The notes: generated by a model not told the origin, from the sequence alone. A stretch of DNA of 64,000 nt from Pseudomonas sp. MWU13-2105 (GCF_023242315.1 NZ_JALLIY010000012.1:124001-188000); one strand, 5' to 3'; shown: positions 23,881-33,255, counted from the first letter of the stretch. Numbers and translations are program-made.

Positions 23881-25179
23881 ATGCACGCCACAACACCGAC
23901 CGCCAGTTCTGCCCGTGCCAAGGCGGGCGCGGTATTTCGCGTTACCTCGGGCAATTTCCTCGAACAGTTCGACTTCTTCCTGTTCGGCTTCTACGCCACC
24001 TATATCGCCGCCGCCTTCTTCCCCGCCAGCAGTGAGTTCGCCTCGCTGATGATGACCTTTGCCGTGTTCGGCGCCGGCTTCCTCATGCGGCCGCTGGGCG
24101 CGGTGATCCTGGGTGCCTATATCGATGACGTCGGTCGGCGCAAAGGCCTGATCGTCACCCTGTCGATCATGGCCAGCGGCACCATCCTGATCGTGCTCGT
24201 ACCCGGCTACGAAAGCATCGGCCTGCTGGCCCCGGCCCTGGTCCTGATCGGTCGACTGCTCCAGGGTTTCTCCGCCGGTGCCGAACTGGGCGGGGTCTCG
24301 GTCTATCTATCGGAAATCGCCACGCCGGGGCGCAAGGGTTTCTTCACCGCCTGGCAGTCCTGCAGCCAGCAGGTCGCCGTGGTGATCGCCGCCGCCCTGG
24401 GTTACGGGCTCAACCAGTGGATGTCGGCCAGCATGGTCGCCGATTGGGGCTGGCGCATCCCGTTTCTGGTCGGCTGCATGATCGTGCCGTTCATCTTCCT
24501 GCTGCGTCGCAACCTGGCGGAAACCGAGGAATTCGCCAAGCGCAAGCATCGTCCGGGCATGCGTGAGGTGTTCAACACCCTGGCGCAGAACTGGGTCATC
24601 GTGGTCGCCGGGATGCTGATGGTCGCGCTGACCACCACCGCCTTCTACCTGATCACCGTGTATGCACCGACTTTCGGCAAGACCGTGCTGCACCTGAGCA
24701 CCGCCGACAGCCTGCTGGTGACCTTGCTGGTGGGGGTTTCGAACTTCTGCTGGCTGCCCCTGGGCGGTGCCCTCTCCGACCGTATCGGCCGCCGTCCGGT
24801 GCTGCTGACCATGTCCGGGCTGACCCTGGCCACGGCCTATCCGGCCCTGTCGCTGCTGGTCCAGGCGCCGACTTTCACCAGCATGCTGCTGGTGCTGCTG
24901 TGGTTCTCGTTCCTCTACGGGATGTACAACGGCGCGATGGTCGCGGCCCTGACCGAGATCATGCCGGTGGAAGTCCGGGTCGCCGGTTTCTCCCTGGCCT
25001 ACAGCCTGGCGACGGCGGTGTTCGGCGGTTTCACTCCAGCAATCTCCACCGCCCTGATCCAATACACCGGGGACAAGGCCTCGCCGGGCTACTGGATGAG
25101 CTTTGCCGCGCTCTGCGCCATGTGCGCGACGCTGTTTCTCTATCGCAAGGCCAGGATGCAGCTCCAGCCGGCGGTGTAA
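23881..25179 (+). CDS. MHS-family MFS transporter (citrate/tricarballylate-like)
   Basis: A 432-residue carrier with about 12 membrane segments. The opening VFRVTSGNFLEQFDFFLFGFYATYIAAAFFP and the motifs GAYIDDVGRRKGL and GRLLQGFSAGAELGGVSVYLSEIATPGRKGF place it in the metabolite:H+ symporter group with citrate (CitA) and tricarballylate (TcuC) carriers. The ATG at 23881 follows GGAGACCTTCACG. A periplasmic binding protein gene follows 112 bp later on the same strand. Confidence 0.88.
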   Translation: MHATTPTASSARAKAGAVFRVTSGNFLEQFDFFLFGFYATYIAAAFFPASSEFASLMMTFAVFGAGFLMRPLGAVILGAYIDDVGRRKGLIVTLSIMASGTILIVLVPGYESIGLLAPALVLIGRLLQGFSAGAELGGVSVYLSEIATPGRKGFFTAWQSCSQQVAVVIAAALGYGLNQWMSASMVADWGWRIPFLVGCMIVPFIFLLRRNLAETEEFAKRKHRPGMREVFNTLAQNWVIVVAGMLMVALTTTAFYLITVYAPTFGKTVLHLSTADSLLVTLLVGVSNFCWLPLGGALSDRIGRRPVLLTMSGLTLATAYPALSLLVQAPTFTSMLLVLLWFSFLYGMYNGAMVAALTEIMPVEVRVAGFSLAYSLATAVFGGFTPAISTALIQYTGDKASPGYWMSFAALCAMCATLFLYRKARMQLQPAV

Positions 25180-25291
25180 GTCCGGTGTTTTCAGGGTGAC
25201 CTGAAGGGCCTCTTCGCGGAACAGGCACCACAGGCTCACGAGCCTTGAGCCCAAGTCCGCCTTTTCAATACCAAAAAACAAGAGATCTCCA

Positions 25292-26065
25292 ATGAAAGCA
25301 GTTTTTCTCAAGCTCGCCCTGCTCGGCAGCCTGACCCTGGCAAGCCTGGCGACCCAGGCCGAGGAAATCCGCGTGATGACCTCCGGCGGTTTTACCGCCG
25401 CCTACAAGCTGCTCGGCCCGAAATTCGCCGCCGACAGCGGCAATACCCTCGACACCATCCTCGGCCCGTCCATGGGCAAGGCCCCGGAAGCCATTCCCAA
25501 CCGCCTGGAACGTGGCGAAAAAGCCGATGTGCTGATCATGGTCGGATATGCCCTCGACGAGTTGATCAAGCAAGGCAAGGTCCTGCCCGGCTCACGGGTC
25601 GAACTGGCCGACTCGCGGATCGGCCTGGTGGTACGCGCCGGCAGCGCCCTGCCAGCTATCAGTACCGAGCAAGAGTTGAAAGACACCTTGCTCAAGGCCA
25701 AGTCCGTGGCCTACTCCGACAGTGCCAGCGGCGTGTATATCCAGGACCAGTTGTTCAAGCGCCTGGGCATCGAGGCGCAGCTCAAGCCCAAGGCGACCAT
25801 GGTGCCGAAGATCCCGGTGGCCACGGTGGTGGCGAGCGGTGACTATCAACTGGGCTTCCAGCAGGTCAGCGAACTGCTGCCGGTGCCAGGGGTGACCTAT
25901 GTCGGCAAGATCCCGGAGTCGGTGCAGTCGGTGACGCGGTTTGCCGCCGGGATTCCGGTGGGGGCCGAGCATCCCGCACAGGCCAAGGCCTTGCTAGAGT
26001 ACCTCGCGGCTCCGGCAGCCCAGGCTAGCGTGAAGGCCACCGGGCTGGACTCCATTCCTCATTGA
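25292..26065 (+). CDS. orphan ModA-like periplasmic binding protein
   Basis: A 257-residue binding protein with a Sec signal (MKAVFLKLALLGSLTLASLATQA, cleaved after AQA). Its fold resembles the molybdate-binding ModA family (EIRVMTSGGFTAAYKLLGPKFAADSG, then ADVLIMVGYALDELI, later YSDSASGVYIQDQLFKRLGI). No ABC permease or ATPase gene is beside it. Its only same-strand neighbour is the MHS carrier upstream, so it probably binds an organic acid rather than molybdate and works with or senses for that carrier. This pairing is inferred from position. Confidence 0.8.
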   Translation: MKAVFLKLALLGSLTLASLATQAEEIRVMTSGGFTAAYKLLGPKFAADSGNTLDTILGPSMGKAPEAIPNRLERGEKADVLIMVGYALDELIKQGKVLPGSRVELADSRIGLVVRAGSALPAISTEQELKDTLLKAKSVAYSDSASGVYIQDQLFKRLGIEAQLKPKATMVPKIPVATVVASGDYQLGFQQVSELLPVPGVTYVGKIPESVQSVTRFAAGIPVGAEHPAQAKALLEYLAAPAAQASVKATGLDSIPH

Positions 26066-26111
26066 GCAAACGCGTTCCGGTCCTCAAGTCATTGGGCGCC
26101 CATACGGGCGC

Positions 26112-26204
26112 CATCACCGGCAAGCCAGCTACATTGGGTACGGTGCCAAACGCAGATCTTGTATACGACACAAATCCTGTAGGAACCTGGCTTGCCAGCG
26201 ATGA
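26112..26204. repeat. inverted pair of REP elements (third type)
   Basis: CATCACCGGCAAGCCAGC at 26112-26129 is matched by the inverse segment at 26179-26204, which contains CTGGCTTGCCAGCGATG. This type differs from the GGGCTTGCCC family and recurs at 56260-56340. It sits between the convergent ends of the binding-protein gene and the LysR gene. Confidence 0.65.
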
Positions 26205-26257
26205 GGCCCTCAAGCCATACGGTGCGCTTCCCCACCCCATCGTGAGCACGCCGGCAC

Positions 26258-27163
26258 CTACACCTGCGGCAGTTTCATCTCGACAATCAGCCGCTCCAGC
26301 TCCCGCGCCGCCGGGGTCAGCACCCGTCCCCGGCGCTTGAGCAGCCCGACCTTGCGCATCACCTCCGGCTCGACCAGCGGCACACTGGTCAGAATCGGAT
26401 GCTCGTCACCCACCGGCATCGCCATGGTCGGCACCGCCGCGACGCCCAACCCCGCCTCCACCAGACCGATCATGGTGGTGACATGCCGGGTTTCGCACAC
26501 CCCGGGTTTCTGCGCCTCGATACCCACCAGCGCCTGGTCAAGCAGGAAACGATTGCCCGAGGTCTTGTCGAGGCTGATGTAGTCCTGCTGGTAGAGCTCG
26601 GTCCAGGTCACGCTGGCCCGACCGGCCAGCGGATGATCGCGGCGACAGGCAACGACATAACGTTCCTCGACCAATAACTCGAATTCGATTTCCGCCTGCA
26701 GGTTGCCGGTGAAACTCAGGCCGAAATCCGCCTCGCCACTGAGCACCGCGGCATGCACGTCGTTGGCGCTGGAGTCGAGCACCTTGACCTTGATCTTCGG
26801 GTATTGCCGGTGATAGTGGGCCACCACCTTGGGCATGAAGTAATAGGCCGCCGACGGCACACACGCCACCGTGACATGCCCGAGCCGGGTCGAAGCCACG
26901 TCGGTGATGCCCAGCAGCGCGAGGTCGAGGTCGTCCAGCAGGCGCTCCACGGTCGGTGCAAACGCCCGGCCCACCTGGGTCAGGCTGACCCGCCGGGTAG
27001 TGCGCTCGAACAGCCGGACACCCAGGGCTTCCTCAAGCTTGTCCACGCGCCGGCTCAGGGCCGGCTGGGAGAGGTTGATGGCCTGCGCCGCCTTGCGGAA
27101 ACTGCCCTGCTCGACCACCGCGCGGAAGGCCTGCAAGTCGTTCAAATCGAAGTTGATGGCCAC
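26258..27163 (-). CDS. LysR-family transcriptional regulator
   Basis: A 301-residue LysR protein starting with GTG at 27163 (MAINFDLNDLQAFRAVVEQGSFRKAAQAINLSQPALSRRVDKLE). The effector domain includes CVPSAAYYFMPKVVAHYHRQYP, as in CynR/CbbR-like regulators of organic acid metabolism. It is convergent with the MHS carrier and binding protein and may control them. An 18-base palindrome lies 17 bases upstream of its start. Confidence 0.87.
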   Translation of the reverse strand: MAINFDLNDLQAFRAVVEQGSFRKAAQAINLSQPALSRRVDKLEEALGVRLFERTTRRVSLTQVGRAFAPTVERLLDDLDLALLGITDVASTRLGHVTVACVPSAAYYFMPKVVAHYHRQYPKIKVKVLDSSANDVHAAVLSGEADFGLSFTGNLQAEIEFELLVEERYVVACRRDHPLAGRASVTWTELYQQDYISLDKTSGNRFLLDQALVGIEAQKPGVCETRHVTTMIGLVEAGLGVAAVPTMAMPVGDEHPILTSVPLVEPEVMRKVGLLKRRGRVLTPAARELERLIVEMKLPQV

Positions 27164-27179
27164 CGGGCTTACTCGTCGG

Positions 27180-27197
27180 AAACTGATTGATCAGTTT
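27180..27197. promoter_or_regulatory. perfect palindrome upstream of the LysR gene
   Basis: AAACTGAT and ATCAGTTT are exact inverse copies around TG. The 18-bp site is just upstream of the GTG start of the LysR gene and 54 bp downstream of the M48 peptidase gene end. Its AT content and lack of a T tract argue against a terminator; an operator, perhaps for autoregulation, fits better. Confidence 0.45.
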
Positions 27198-27250
27198 AAC
27201 GCATGAGTACGCCGGATCGATGCATTGTCCATAGGGGCCAGATCCGAATA

Positions 27251-29173
27251 TCAGTTGACCGCGCGGCTTGCCTCCCGGTCAGTGAGCAGCGGTGGCATCG
27301 GACAATCGAGTATATCGGCCACCGCACGCATCAACTCGGCCTCACCGGCCGTGACTTCGCCGTCATAGCCGATACAGCGGGCCATGGCCTTGAGCAGTTG
27401 CGGCTTCTGCAACGGCAGCAACCGGGTCAAGCGGCGCAAGGCCGCCTCCAGCGCCTGCAAGCCGCCCTCGGGCCTGAACGCCGGCAGCGTGAACGACAAG
27501 CCGCCGCTGCCATGGGCGAAGGCCTGGCGCGCTTGCCGCGGGTCGGCCTGCCCCGCCAGGCAGAGGAACGACAGCAGCACCGCCACCTCCGCGGCCAATG
27601 ACTCCAGGCGGTACTTGCCGGTCACTGTACGCAGGCCTTCGACATTGCGCTCGACAATCCGCAGCAATGTCCACTCCAGCAGTTCGACACGTTCGTCGGC
27701 GCGGATCAGCAAGGCCATGTTTTGCTTCATGCTGGCAAACTCGCTCTTGCCCAGTTGCTTGAGCGCCGGGATGGCCAGGTCGATCAACGGCAGGCGCTGT
27801 CCTGGGGACAGCTCACGCAACGGTCCGCGCAAGGACTCCAGCAGGCTCGCCTGCGCCGGACTCAGATGCCCTCGCAACAGATCGAGCTGCTGCTGTTGCA
27901 GGAACTCCACCGAATCCAGCAACAAGCCATAAATCAGCGCCTGGGCGCCTTCACAACTGTGGGCGGCCTGTTTCAAGGGTGCGGGCAAGGTCTCCAGGGT
28001 GTCCTGGGCCATCTGCAAATGCTTCAGGCCCGGATCGCCGATCGCCGCAATCGACTCGGCCACCGCGGCACCGCTGAAGGCCGCCGCCAGCGTCGGGCCG
28101 GAAGACTTGATCCGCTGGGCGCTCGGCTCCTGTACGCCGCTTGCGGCGATTGGCAATGGCTCGACCTTGGGATAACGGCCGTCCCAGCCCGGCTCGACCC
28201 GGCGAATACGTTCCGCCAGGGGCGGATGGGTGGCAAACAGGCCGTCCAGCGCCACCTTGACCCCGGCACCGAAATACAGATGACTGAATTCGGTAGCGTT
28301 CGGCGCCTGCAACTGTGAACCGGGCGAGTAGCCGCCGATTTTTTTCAGGGCGCCGCCAATGCTCTCGGGGTTACGGGTGAACTGCACCGCCGAGGCATCG
28401 GCGAGGAATTCACGCTGGCGGCTGACCGCGGCCTTGATCAGGTTGCCGAAAAAAGTCCCGGCATAGCCGAGCGCCAGCAGCGCCAGACCGATGGCGAACT
28501 TCAGTATCACCCCCTTGCTGCTGTCCGAAGAGGAACCGCGCGATCCCGAATCGCTGCGCAGCACCCACTGACCGATCAGGCCGATCAACAGGATGCCGTG
28601 GAGCAAGGCGATCAGGCGCATATTGAGGCGCATGTCGCCGTTGTAGATATGGCTGAACTCATGGGCGATCACCCCCTGCAATTCTTCGCGCGACAGCAGG
28701 CCGATGGCGCCCCGGGTCACGCCGATTACCGCGTCCTGCGGACTGAGGCCGGCGGCGAAGGCGTTGATGCCGATATCGTCGAGCACGTAGACCGACGGCA
28801 CCGGCGTGCCAGAAGCCAGGGCCATTTCCTCGACGACATTGAGCAGGCGGCGCTCATCGAGGTTCTGTGGCGCGAGGTTGATCAGCCGCCCGCCCAGGCT
28901 CTCGGCGACCACCTTGCCGCCGGCACTCAACTGCGCGCGTTTGTACAGGCTGCCGCCCAGCACCACGGCAATCACCACCAGCGCCACAACGCCGATCAGG
29001 GGCGTGTCGAAGACCGGCCTGCCACCTCGGACCGAGGACTCGCCGAAAAGCACCCAGAGCAGGCTCAAGGTCAGGCTGGTCAAGCTGACCAGGCAGGTTA
29101 CCGCCAACGCCAGCAGCAGGACCAGGCGTCCGGTCTGGCGCCGGGCGCGGTCCTGATGTTCGAAGAAATTCAT
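27251..29173 (-). CDS. M48-family membrane metallopeptidase (HtpX-like)
   Basis: A 640-residue protein starting MNFFEHQDRARRQTG. It has two N-terminal membrane segments (about residues 16-42 and 58-76), the zinc motif HEFSH at 171-175, a further membrane pair at about 185-205 and 225-248, and the downstream glutamate region REFLADASAVQFTRNPESIGGAL. The C-terminal 300 residues are a non-catalytic helical domain that ordinary HtpX (about 290 residues) lacks. It is encoded directly downstream of lemA, a widespread pairing. It is likely to degrade misfolded or damaged membrane proteins. Confidence 0.88.
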   Translation of the reverse strand: MNFFEHQDRARRQTGRLVLLLALAVTCLVSLTSLTLSLLWVLFGESSVRGGRPVFDTPLIGVVALVVIAVVLGGSLYKRAQLSAGGKVVAESLGGRLINLAPQNLDERRLLNVVEEMALASGTPVPSVYVLDDIGINAFAAGLSPQDAVIGVTRGAIGLLSREELQGVIAHEFSHIYNGDMRLNMRLIALLHGILLIGLIGQWVLRSDSGSRGSSSDSSKGVILKFAIGLALLALGYAGTFFGNLIKAAVSRQREFLADASAVQFTRNPESIGGALKKIGGYSPGSQLQAPNATEFSHLYFGAGVKVALDGLFATHPPLAERIRRVEPGWDGRYPKVEPLPIAASGVQEPSAQRIKSSGPTLAAAFSGAAVAESIAAIGDPGLKHLQMAQDTLETLPAPLKQAAHSCEGAQALIYGLLLDSVEFLQQQQLDLLRGHLSPAQASLLESLRGPLRELSPGQRLPLIDLAIPALKQLGKSEFASMKQNMALLIRADERVELLEWTLLRIVERNVEGLRTVTGKYRLESLAAEVAVLLSFLCLAGQADPRQARQAFAHGSGGLSFTLPAFRPEGGLQALEAALRRLTRLLPLQKPQLLKAMARCIGYDGEVTAGEAELMRAVADILDCPMPPLLTDREASRAVN

Positions 29174-29198
29174 AGGGCCGTCCCTGGGCAGAAGCGAA

Positions 29199-29792
29199 TT
29201 AGAACGACACCTTCGGCACGGCCTGGATCTCGGCGCTGTCGGCGAACTCCAGCAGGCTGGCGTCGGCGCCGTGGCCGAATTTGGCGGCAAAGAACACCGG
29301 TGGGAACGACTGCTTGTAGGTGTTGTATTCCATCACCGAGTCGTTGAAGGCCTGGCGGGCGAAGGCCACCTTGTTCTCGGTGCTGCTCAGTTCTTCACTG
29401 AGTTGCTGCATGTTTTCGGAGGCCTTGAGGTCCGGGTAGGCTTCGAGGGTCACGTTCAGGCGCCCCAGGGCGCTGTTCAGCAGGCCCTCGGCACTGCCCA
29501 GCCGGGTCATGCTGGCGGCCTCGCCCGGCTGGGCGGCGGCGGCCTTGAGGCCGGTCACCGCCTGGTTGCGCGCATCGATCACCGCTTCGAGGGTGCCGCG
29601 CTCGTGGGCCAGATAACCCTTGGCGGTCTCCACCAGGTTGGGGATCAGGTCGTGGCGACGCTTGAGCTGGACTTCGATCTGGGCAAAGGCGTTCTTGAAG
29701 CGGTTACGCAGGGTCACCAGCCGATTGTAGAGGCTGATGAGGTAGAAAACCGCGATGGCGATGACGGCCAGGAGGATGAGGCTGGAGGCCAT
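29199..29792 (-). CDS. lemA: LemA-family protein
   Basis: A 197-residue LemA protein. It has one N-terminal membrane segment (SLILLAVIAIAVFYLISLYN) and then the helical LemA core (NRFKNAFAQIEVQLKRRHDLIPNLVETAKGY, NVTLEAYPDLKASENMQQLSEELSSTENKVAFARQAFNDSV). Its role is poorly known; it is often coupled to an M48 peptidase, as here, 25 bp upstream of that gene. The ATG at 29792 is the family start. Confidence 0.9.
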   Translation of the reverse strand: MASSLILLAVIAIAVFYLISLYNRLVTLRNRFKNAFAQIEVQLKRRHDLIPNLVETAKGYLAHERGTLEAVIDARNQAVTGLKAAAAQPGEAASMTRLGSAEGLLNSALGRLNVTLEAYPDLKASENMQQLSEELSSTENKVAFARQAFNDSVMEYNTYKQSFPPVFFAAKFGHGADASLLEFADSAEIQAVPKVSF

Positions 29793-29929
29793 GCTGATGT
29801 CCTTATCTACTCGGGATGGGTGCACGATCTTAACGTAAAAAACCGCCGGGGCTGACAAGCGTTTGCCGCGGGGGAACTGAGCGTTTGCAGGTTTGCCAAA
29901 GGCTTGGGAGGCGCCGCGCCTGAAAATGC

Positions 29930-29963
29930 AAAGGCCCGGCATGATCGCTCATGCCGGGCCTTT
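29930..29963. terminator. strong rho-independent terminator, probably bidirectional
   Basis: A 15-bp perfect stem (AAAGGCCCGGCATGA with its inverse) closes on the loop TCGC. The A-tract on one side and T-tract on the other let it act in both directions. It follows ilvE (minus strand) by 30 bases and lies upstream of lemA. Confidence 0.85.
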
Positions 29964-29992
29964 CAGCCTGCCGAATCAGGCAGTCGCCTGGA

Positions 29993-31012
29993 TCAGACCT
30001 TGACGATCCAGCCCGCCGGGGCCTCGACATCACCGGTCTGGACGCCGGTCAGTTCGTTGTACAGGCGCTGGGTCACCGGACCGACTTCGGTCTCGCTGTG
30101 GAACACATGCAGCTTGCCGTTGTACTCGATGCCGCCGATCGGCGTGATCACCGCCGCGGTACCGCAGGCACCGGCTTCCTTGAAGTCAGCGATCTTGTCG
30201 ATCAGCACATCGCCTTCGATGACCTTCAGGCCCAGGCGCGATTCGGCCAGTTCGATCAGCGACAGGCGGGTGATGCCCGGCAAGACCGAAGGCGACTTCG
30301 GCGTCACGAACTCGTTGTCGTGGGTGATGCCGAAGAAGTTGGCCGAACCGACTTCCTCGATCTTCGAGTGGGTCAGCGGGTCCAGGTAGATGGCATCGGC
30401 AAAGCCACGCTTCTTGGCTTCGGCACCCGGCATCAGGCTGGCGGCATAGTTGCCACCGACCTTGGCCGCACCGGTGCCTTGTGGCGCGGCACGGTCATAG
30501 CTGGAGATCACGAAGTTGTGCGGCTTCATGCCGCCCTTGAAGTAGGCGCCGACCGGGATGCAGAAGATCGAGAAGATGAACTCGGGAGCGGTACGCACGC
30601 CGATGTTGTCACCCACGCCGATCACGAACGGCCGCAGGTACAGCGCGCCGCCGGTGCCGTAAGGCGGGATGAAACGCTCGTTGGCGCGGACCACCTGCTT
30701 GCAGGCTTCGATAAACACATCGGTCGGCACGTACGGCATCAGCAGGCGCGAGCAGCTGCGCTGCATGCGCGCGGCGTTCTGGTCAGGCCGGAACAGGTTG
30801 ATCGAACCATCCTTGCAGCGGTAGGCCTTCATGCCTTCGAAGCACTGCTGGCCGTAGTGCAGCGCGGTCGAACCTTCGCTGATGTGCAGGACGTTGTCTT
30901 CGGTCAGCGTGCCCTTGTCCCACTCACCGTTACGGTAGTGCGACAAGTAGCGCTTGTCGGTCTTGACGTAATCGAAACCCAGCTTGTCCCAGTTAATGCT
31001 TTCCTGACCCAT
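29993..31012 (-). CDS. ilvE: branched-chain amino-acid aminotransferase
   Basis: A 339-residue fold-type IV PLP enzyme beginning MGQESINWDKLGFDYVKTDK. Clear landmarks are LHYGQQCFEGMKAYRCKDGSINLFRPDQNAARM, the PLP lysine in AAKVGGNYAASLMPG, and the phosphate-binding region near EEVGSANFFGI. It transfers amino groups between leucine, isoleucine or valine and their keto acids. The start at 31012 gives the usual length; the in-frame codons further up (31081, 31027) add residues not typical of the family. It is followed by the terminator at 29930. Confidence 0.93.
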   Translation of the reverse strand: MGQESINWDKLGFDYVKTDKRYLSHYRNGEWDKGTLTEDNVLHISEGSTALHYGQQCFEGMKAYRCKDGSINLFRPDQNAARMQRSCSRLLMPYVPTDVFIEACKQVVRANERFIPPYGTGGALYLRPFVIGVGDNIGVRTAPEFIFSIFCIPVGAYFKGGMKPHNFVISSYDRAAPQGTGAAKVGGNYAASLMPGAEAKKRGFADAIYLDPLTHSKIEEVGSANFFGITHDNEFVTPKSPSVLPGITRLSLIELAESRLGLKVIEGDVLIDKIADFKEAGACGTAAVITPIGGIEYNGKLHVFHSETEVGPVTQRLYNELTGVQTGDVEAPAGWIVKV

Positions 31013-31178
31013 GGCACCCTCAATCATCTGATAACCGCCTGAATCGCTCAGGCTTATGACGTTTTTTTCGCAGGCAACCACAATACTCTATTCAGACAGG
31101 AAATCGCAGCCTGGACGACGTGCATGTCCTACATGCGTTTATGCCCGGTCCCTCACGCCGGGCGCCAGCCGGCGACCT

Positions 31179-32258
31179 TCAGCCGGCATGGGCCGGCGAC
31201 GCGGCCTGGCGTCCAAAGCGGTATTGATTGTTCCCGCTGCGCTTGGCTGCGTACATCGCCAGGTCAGCGGTATGGATCAGCGTATCCATGCTCGGCGCAT
31301 GATCCGGAAATACCGCCACCCCCAGGCTGCAGCCGATCTGCGTCGGTTGATCGCCAAGACTGATCGGCAGCGACAACTCGGCGAGGATTTTCCCGCACAG
31401 CAGGTGAACCTCCTCCAGCAGGCCGTCGCCCTGCTGGGCCAGTCCTTCGAGAACCAGGACGAACTCATCGCCACCGATGCGCGCCACCGTGTCCGAACTG
31501 CGTATCAGGTTCTTCAGGCGGGTTGCCGTGGTAACCAGGATCCGGTCACCGGCCGCATGTCCGTGGGCATCATTGATGTCCTTGAAGCCGTTGAGGTCGA
31601 GAAACACCAGGATCACCCGGGAGGCCTGCTCGCGGGCATGCTCCAGCGCCCTGGACAGGCGCTCCTCCAGCACCAGTCGATTGGGCAGCCCGGTCAGCGC
31701 GTCGTGGTGGGCCAGGGTATGCAACTGGCTGGCCCAGGCCTTTTCCTCGGTGATATCGCGCACCACCCCCATCATCTTGATCGCCGAGTCGTGGACGTTC
31801 TTCACCACATTACCGGTCTCACGCAGCCAGTGGACACTGCCGTCCGGCCAGATCACCCGGTATTCCTCGTCGTGGTTCTCGCCGGTCTCGATGCAACGCG
31901 CCTCGCCAGCCCTTACCCTGTCCCGGTCCTCGGGGTGCACGCTGGCGCAGAACAGTTCGTAGGACGGGATCACCTCGCCCACCTTGTAGCCGAACATGCC
32001 GTAGATGGCCTCCGACCAGTAGAGTTTCTCGGTATCGACGTCCCAGTCCCAGGTGCCGATACGGGCAAAGTACTGGCTGCGCTTGAAGCGTTCGACATCG
32101 TCGCCGGCTTCGACCCGCCGCTGGCGCTCGCTCAATTGCTGTAAAAGTACCCGGCACTCGGCCAGTTCCCGGCGCGCCCTGCGTTCACGACGCAACAGCA
32201 CACCGATCAAGGCAATCACGGGCACCGCGACAGCGACCTCAAGCCATGAGGTCAGCAT
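31179..32258 (-). CDS. PAS-GGDEF diguanylate cyclase
   Basis: A 359-residue signalling enzyme. It has an N-terminal membrane segment (about residues 5-22), a short coiled region, a PAS domain (about 58-172, FARIGTWDWDVDTEKLYWSEA to VVRDITEEK), then a GGDEF domain. The active-site motif GGDEF is intact at 262-266. The inhibitory-site motif RxxD (RSSD, 253-256) sits five residues before it. It should therefore make c-di-GMP from GTP and be product-inhibited. No EAL domain is present. It stands alone. Confidence 0.9.
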   Translation of the reverse strand: MLTSWLEVAVAVPVIALIGVLLRRERRARRELAECRVLLQQLSERQRRVEAGDDVERFKRSQYFARIGTWDWDVDTEKLYWSEAIYGMFGYKVGEVIPSYELFCASVHPEDRDRVRAGEARCIETGENHDEEYRVIWPDGSVHWLRETGNVVKNVHDSAIKMMGVVRDITEEKAWASQLHTLAHHDALTGLPNRLVLEERLSRALEHAREQASRVILVFLDLNGFKDINDAHGHAAGDRILVTTATRLKNLIRSSDTVARIGGDEFVLVLEGLAQQGDGLLEEVHLLCGKILAELSLPISLGDQPTQIGCSLGVAVFPDHAPSMDTLIHTADLAMYAAKRSGNNQYRFGRQAASPAHAG

Positions 32259-32346
32259 GGGAAACCTGGGGATTTGAACATGGACACACGACGAGTAAAT
32301 GGCCAGTGGCTATCTTAATCCACACGGAACGTGCGCCCATGCTTTT

Positions 32347-33255
32347 TTAGTGGTTCGTGGTTTCAGCCAGCAACGACTGATGCACGCCGAAGCCAGCCAT
32401 GACCCCGGCCGCTGAAGCCAGTGTCGCGTTATGCATCGGGCTGGCGGCATCGCCGGCGGCAAACACTCCCGGCACGCTTGTCTCCTTGCGTTCGTCGACC
32501 CGCAGATAGGCACCCAGGGGGCCTTCGTCGAACAGGCAACCCAACTGTTCGGCCAACGGGCTGGCCATATGGGTTTTCGGCCCGACGAACAGTGCCCGGA
32601 GCTCGATCAGCCGACCGTCACTCAAACGTACCGCCTCAAGTGCCGGCGCCTGGCCCAGCAACTCGACCACCGGGGTCCGCTCGATCCGTACGCCGCGCGC
32701 TTGCAGATGGGCCAGCTGCTCGGCGTCGGGTTCGTAGAGCCCCTGGGTGAAATACACCGTCGGGCCCCAATCGGGGATCATCCCGGCCTGGTGCGCGGAG
32801 AGCGGCATGGTGGCCAGCACCCCCAGAGACAAGTCACGGACTTCATAACCATGGCAGTACGGACAATGCAGCACCGTGTGCCCCCAGCGCTCCTGCAGGC
32901 CGGGGATCGCCGGCAATTCATCGCGCAGACCGGTGGCCAGGATCAACCGGGCCGCCCGCTCCTCCCGGCCATCGGCCAGCATCACGGCAAACCCGGCATC
33001 GACCTGGCGGGCCGATACCACCTCCCCTTGCACGAACTCAACGGTCGGGTAGCGCAGCAACTGGCGCAGCGCCTCGTCCCGAATCGCCTGGGGGGGCTGG
33101 CCATCCTGGCCCAGGAAGCCATGGGCCGTCGCCGCGAACCGATTGCGCGGCCGACCGGAATCGATCAACAACACCCGCTGACGGGCCCGCGCCAGCTGCA
33201 TGGCCGCGGACAACCCGGCAAAGCTGGCACCGACCACTACGACAAAATGAGACAT
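32347..33255 (-). CDS. thioredoxin reductase-like FAD oxidoreductase
   Basis: A 302-residue flavoprotein with an N-terminal FAD-binding site (VVVGASFAGLSAAMQLARARQ), a redox-active pair C131/C134 (HCPYCHGYE), and a C-terminal FAD motif (VPGVFAAGDAASPMHNATLASAAG). It belongs to the TrxB-like NAD(P)/FAD group that occurs without a partner thioredoxin gene. The electron acceptor is unknown. It is divergent from an Rrf2 regulator, with two GTTACG-containing palindromes in between. Confidence 0.88.
   Translation of the reverse strand: MSHFVVVVGASFAGLSAAMQLARARQRVLLIDSGRPRNRFAATAHGFLGQDGQPPQAIRDEALRQLLRYPTVEFVQGEVVSARQVDAGFAVMLADGREERAARLILATGLRDELPAIPGLQERWGHTVLHCPYCHGYEVRDLSLGVLATMPLSAHQAGMIPDWGPTVYFTQGLYEPDAEQLAHLQARGVRIERTPVVELLGQAPALEAVRLSDGRLIELRALFVGPKTHMASPLAEQLGCLFDEGPLGAYLRVDERKETSVPGVFAAGDAASPMHNATLASAAGVMAGFGVHQSLLAETTNH

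Noticed and set aside
29930..29963. The 15-bp hairpin as an integration site or REP
   Set aside because: Its sequence differs from the three REP families and its A and T tracts fit a two-way terminator.
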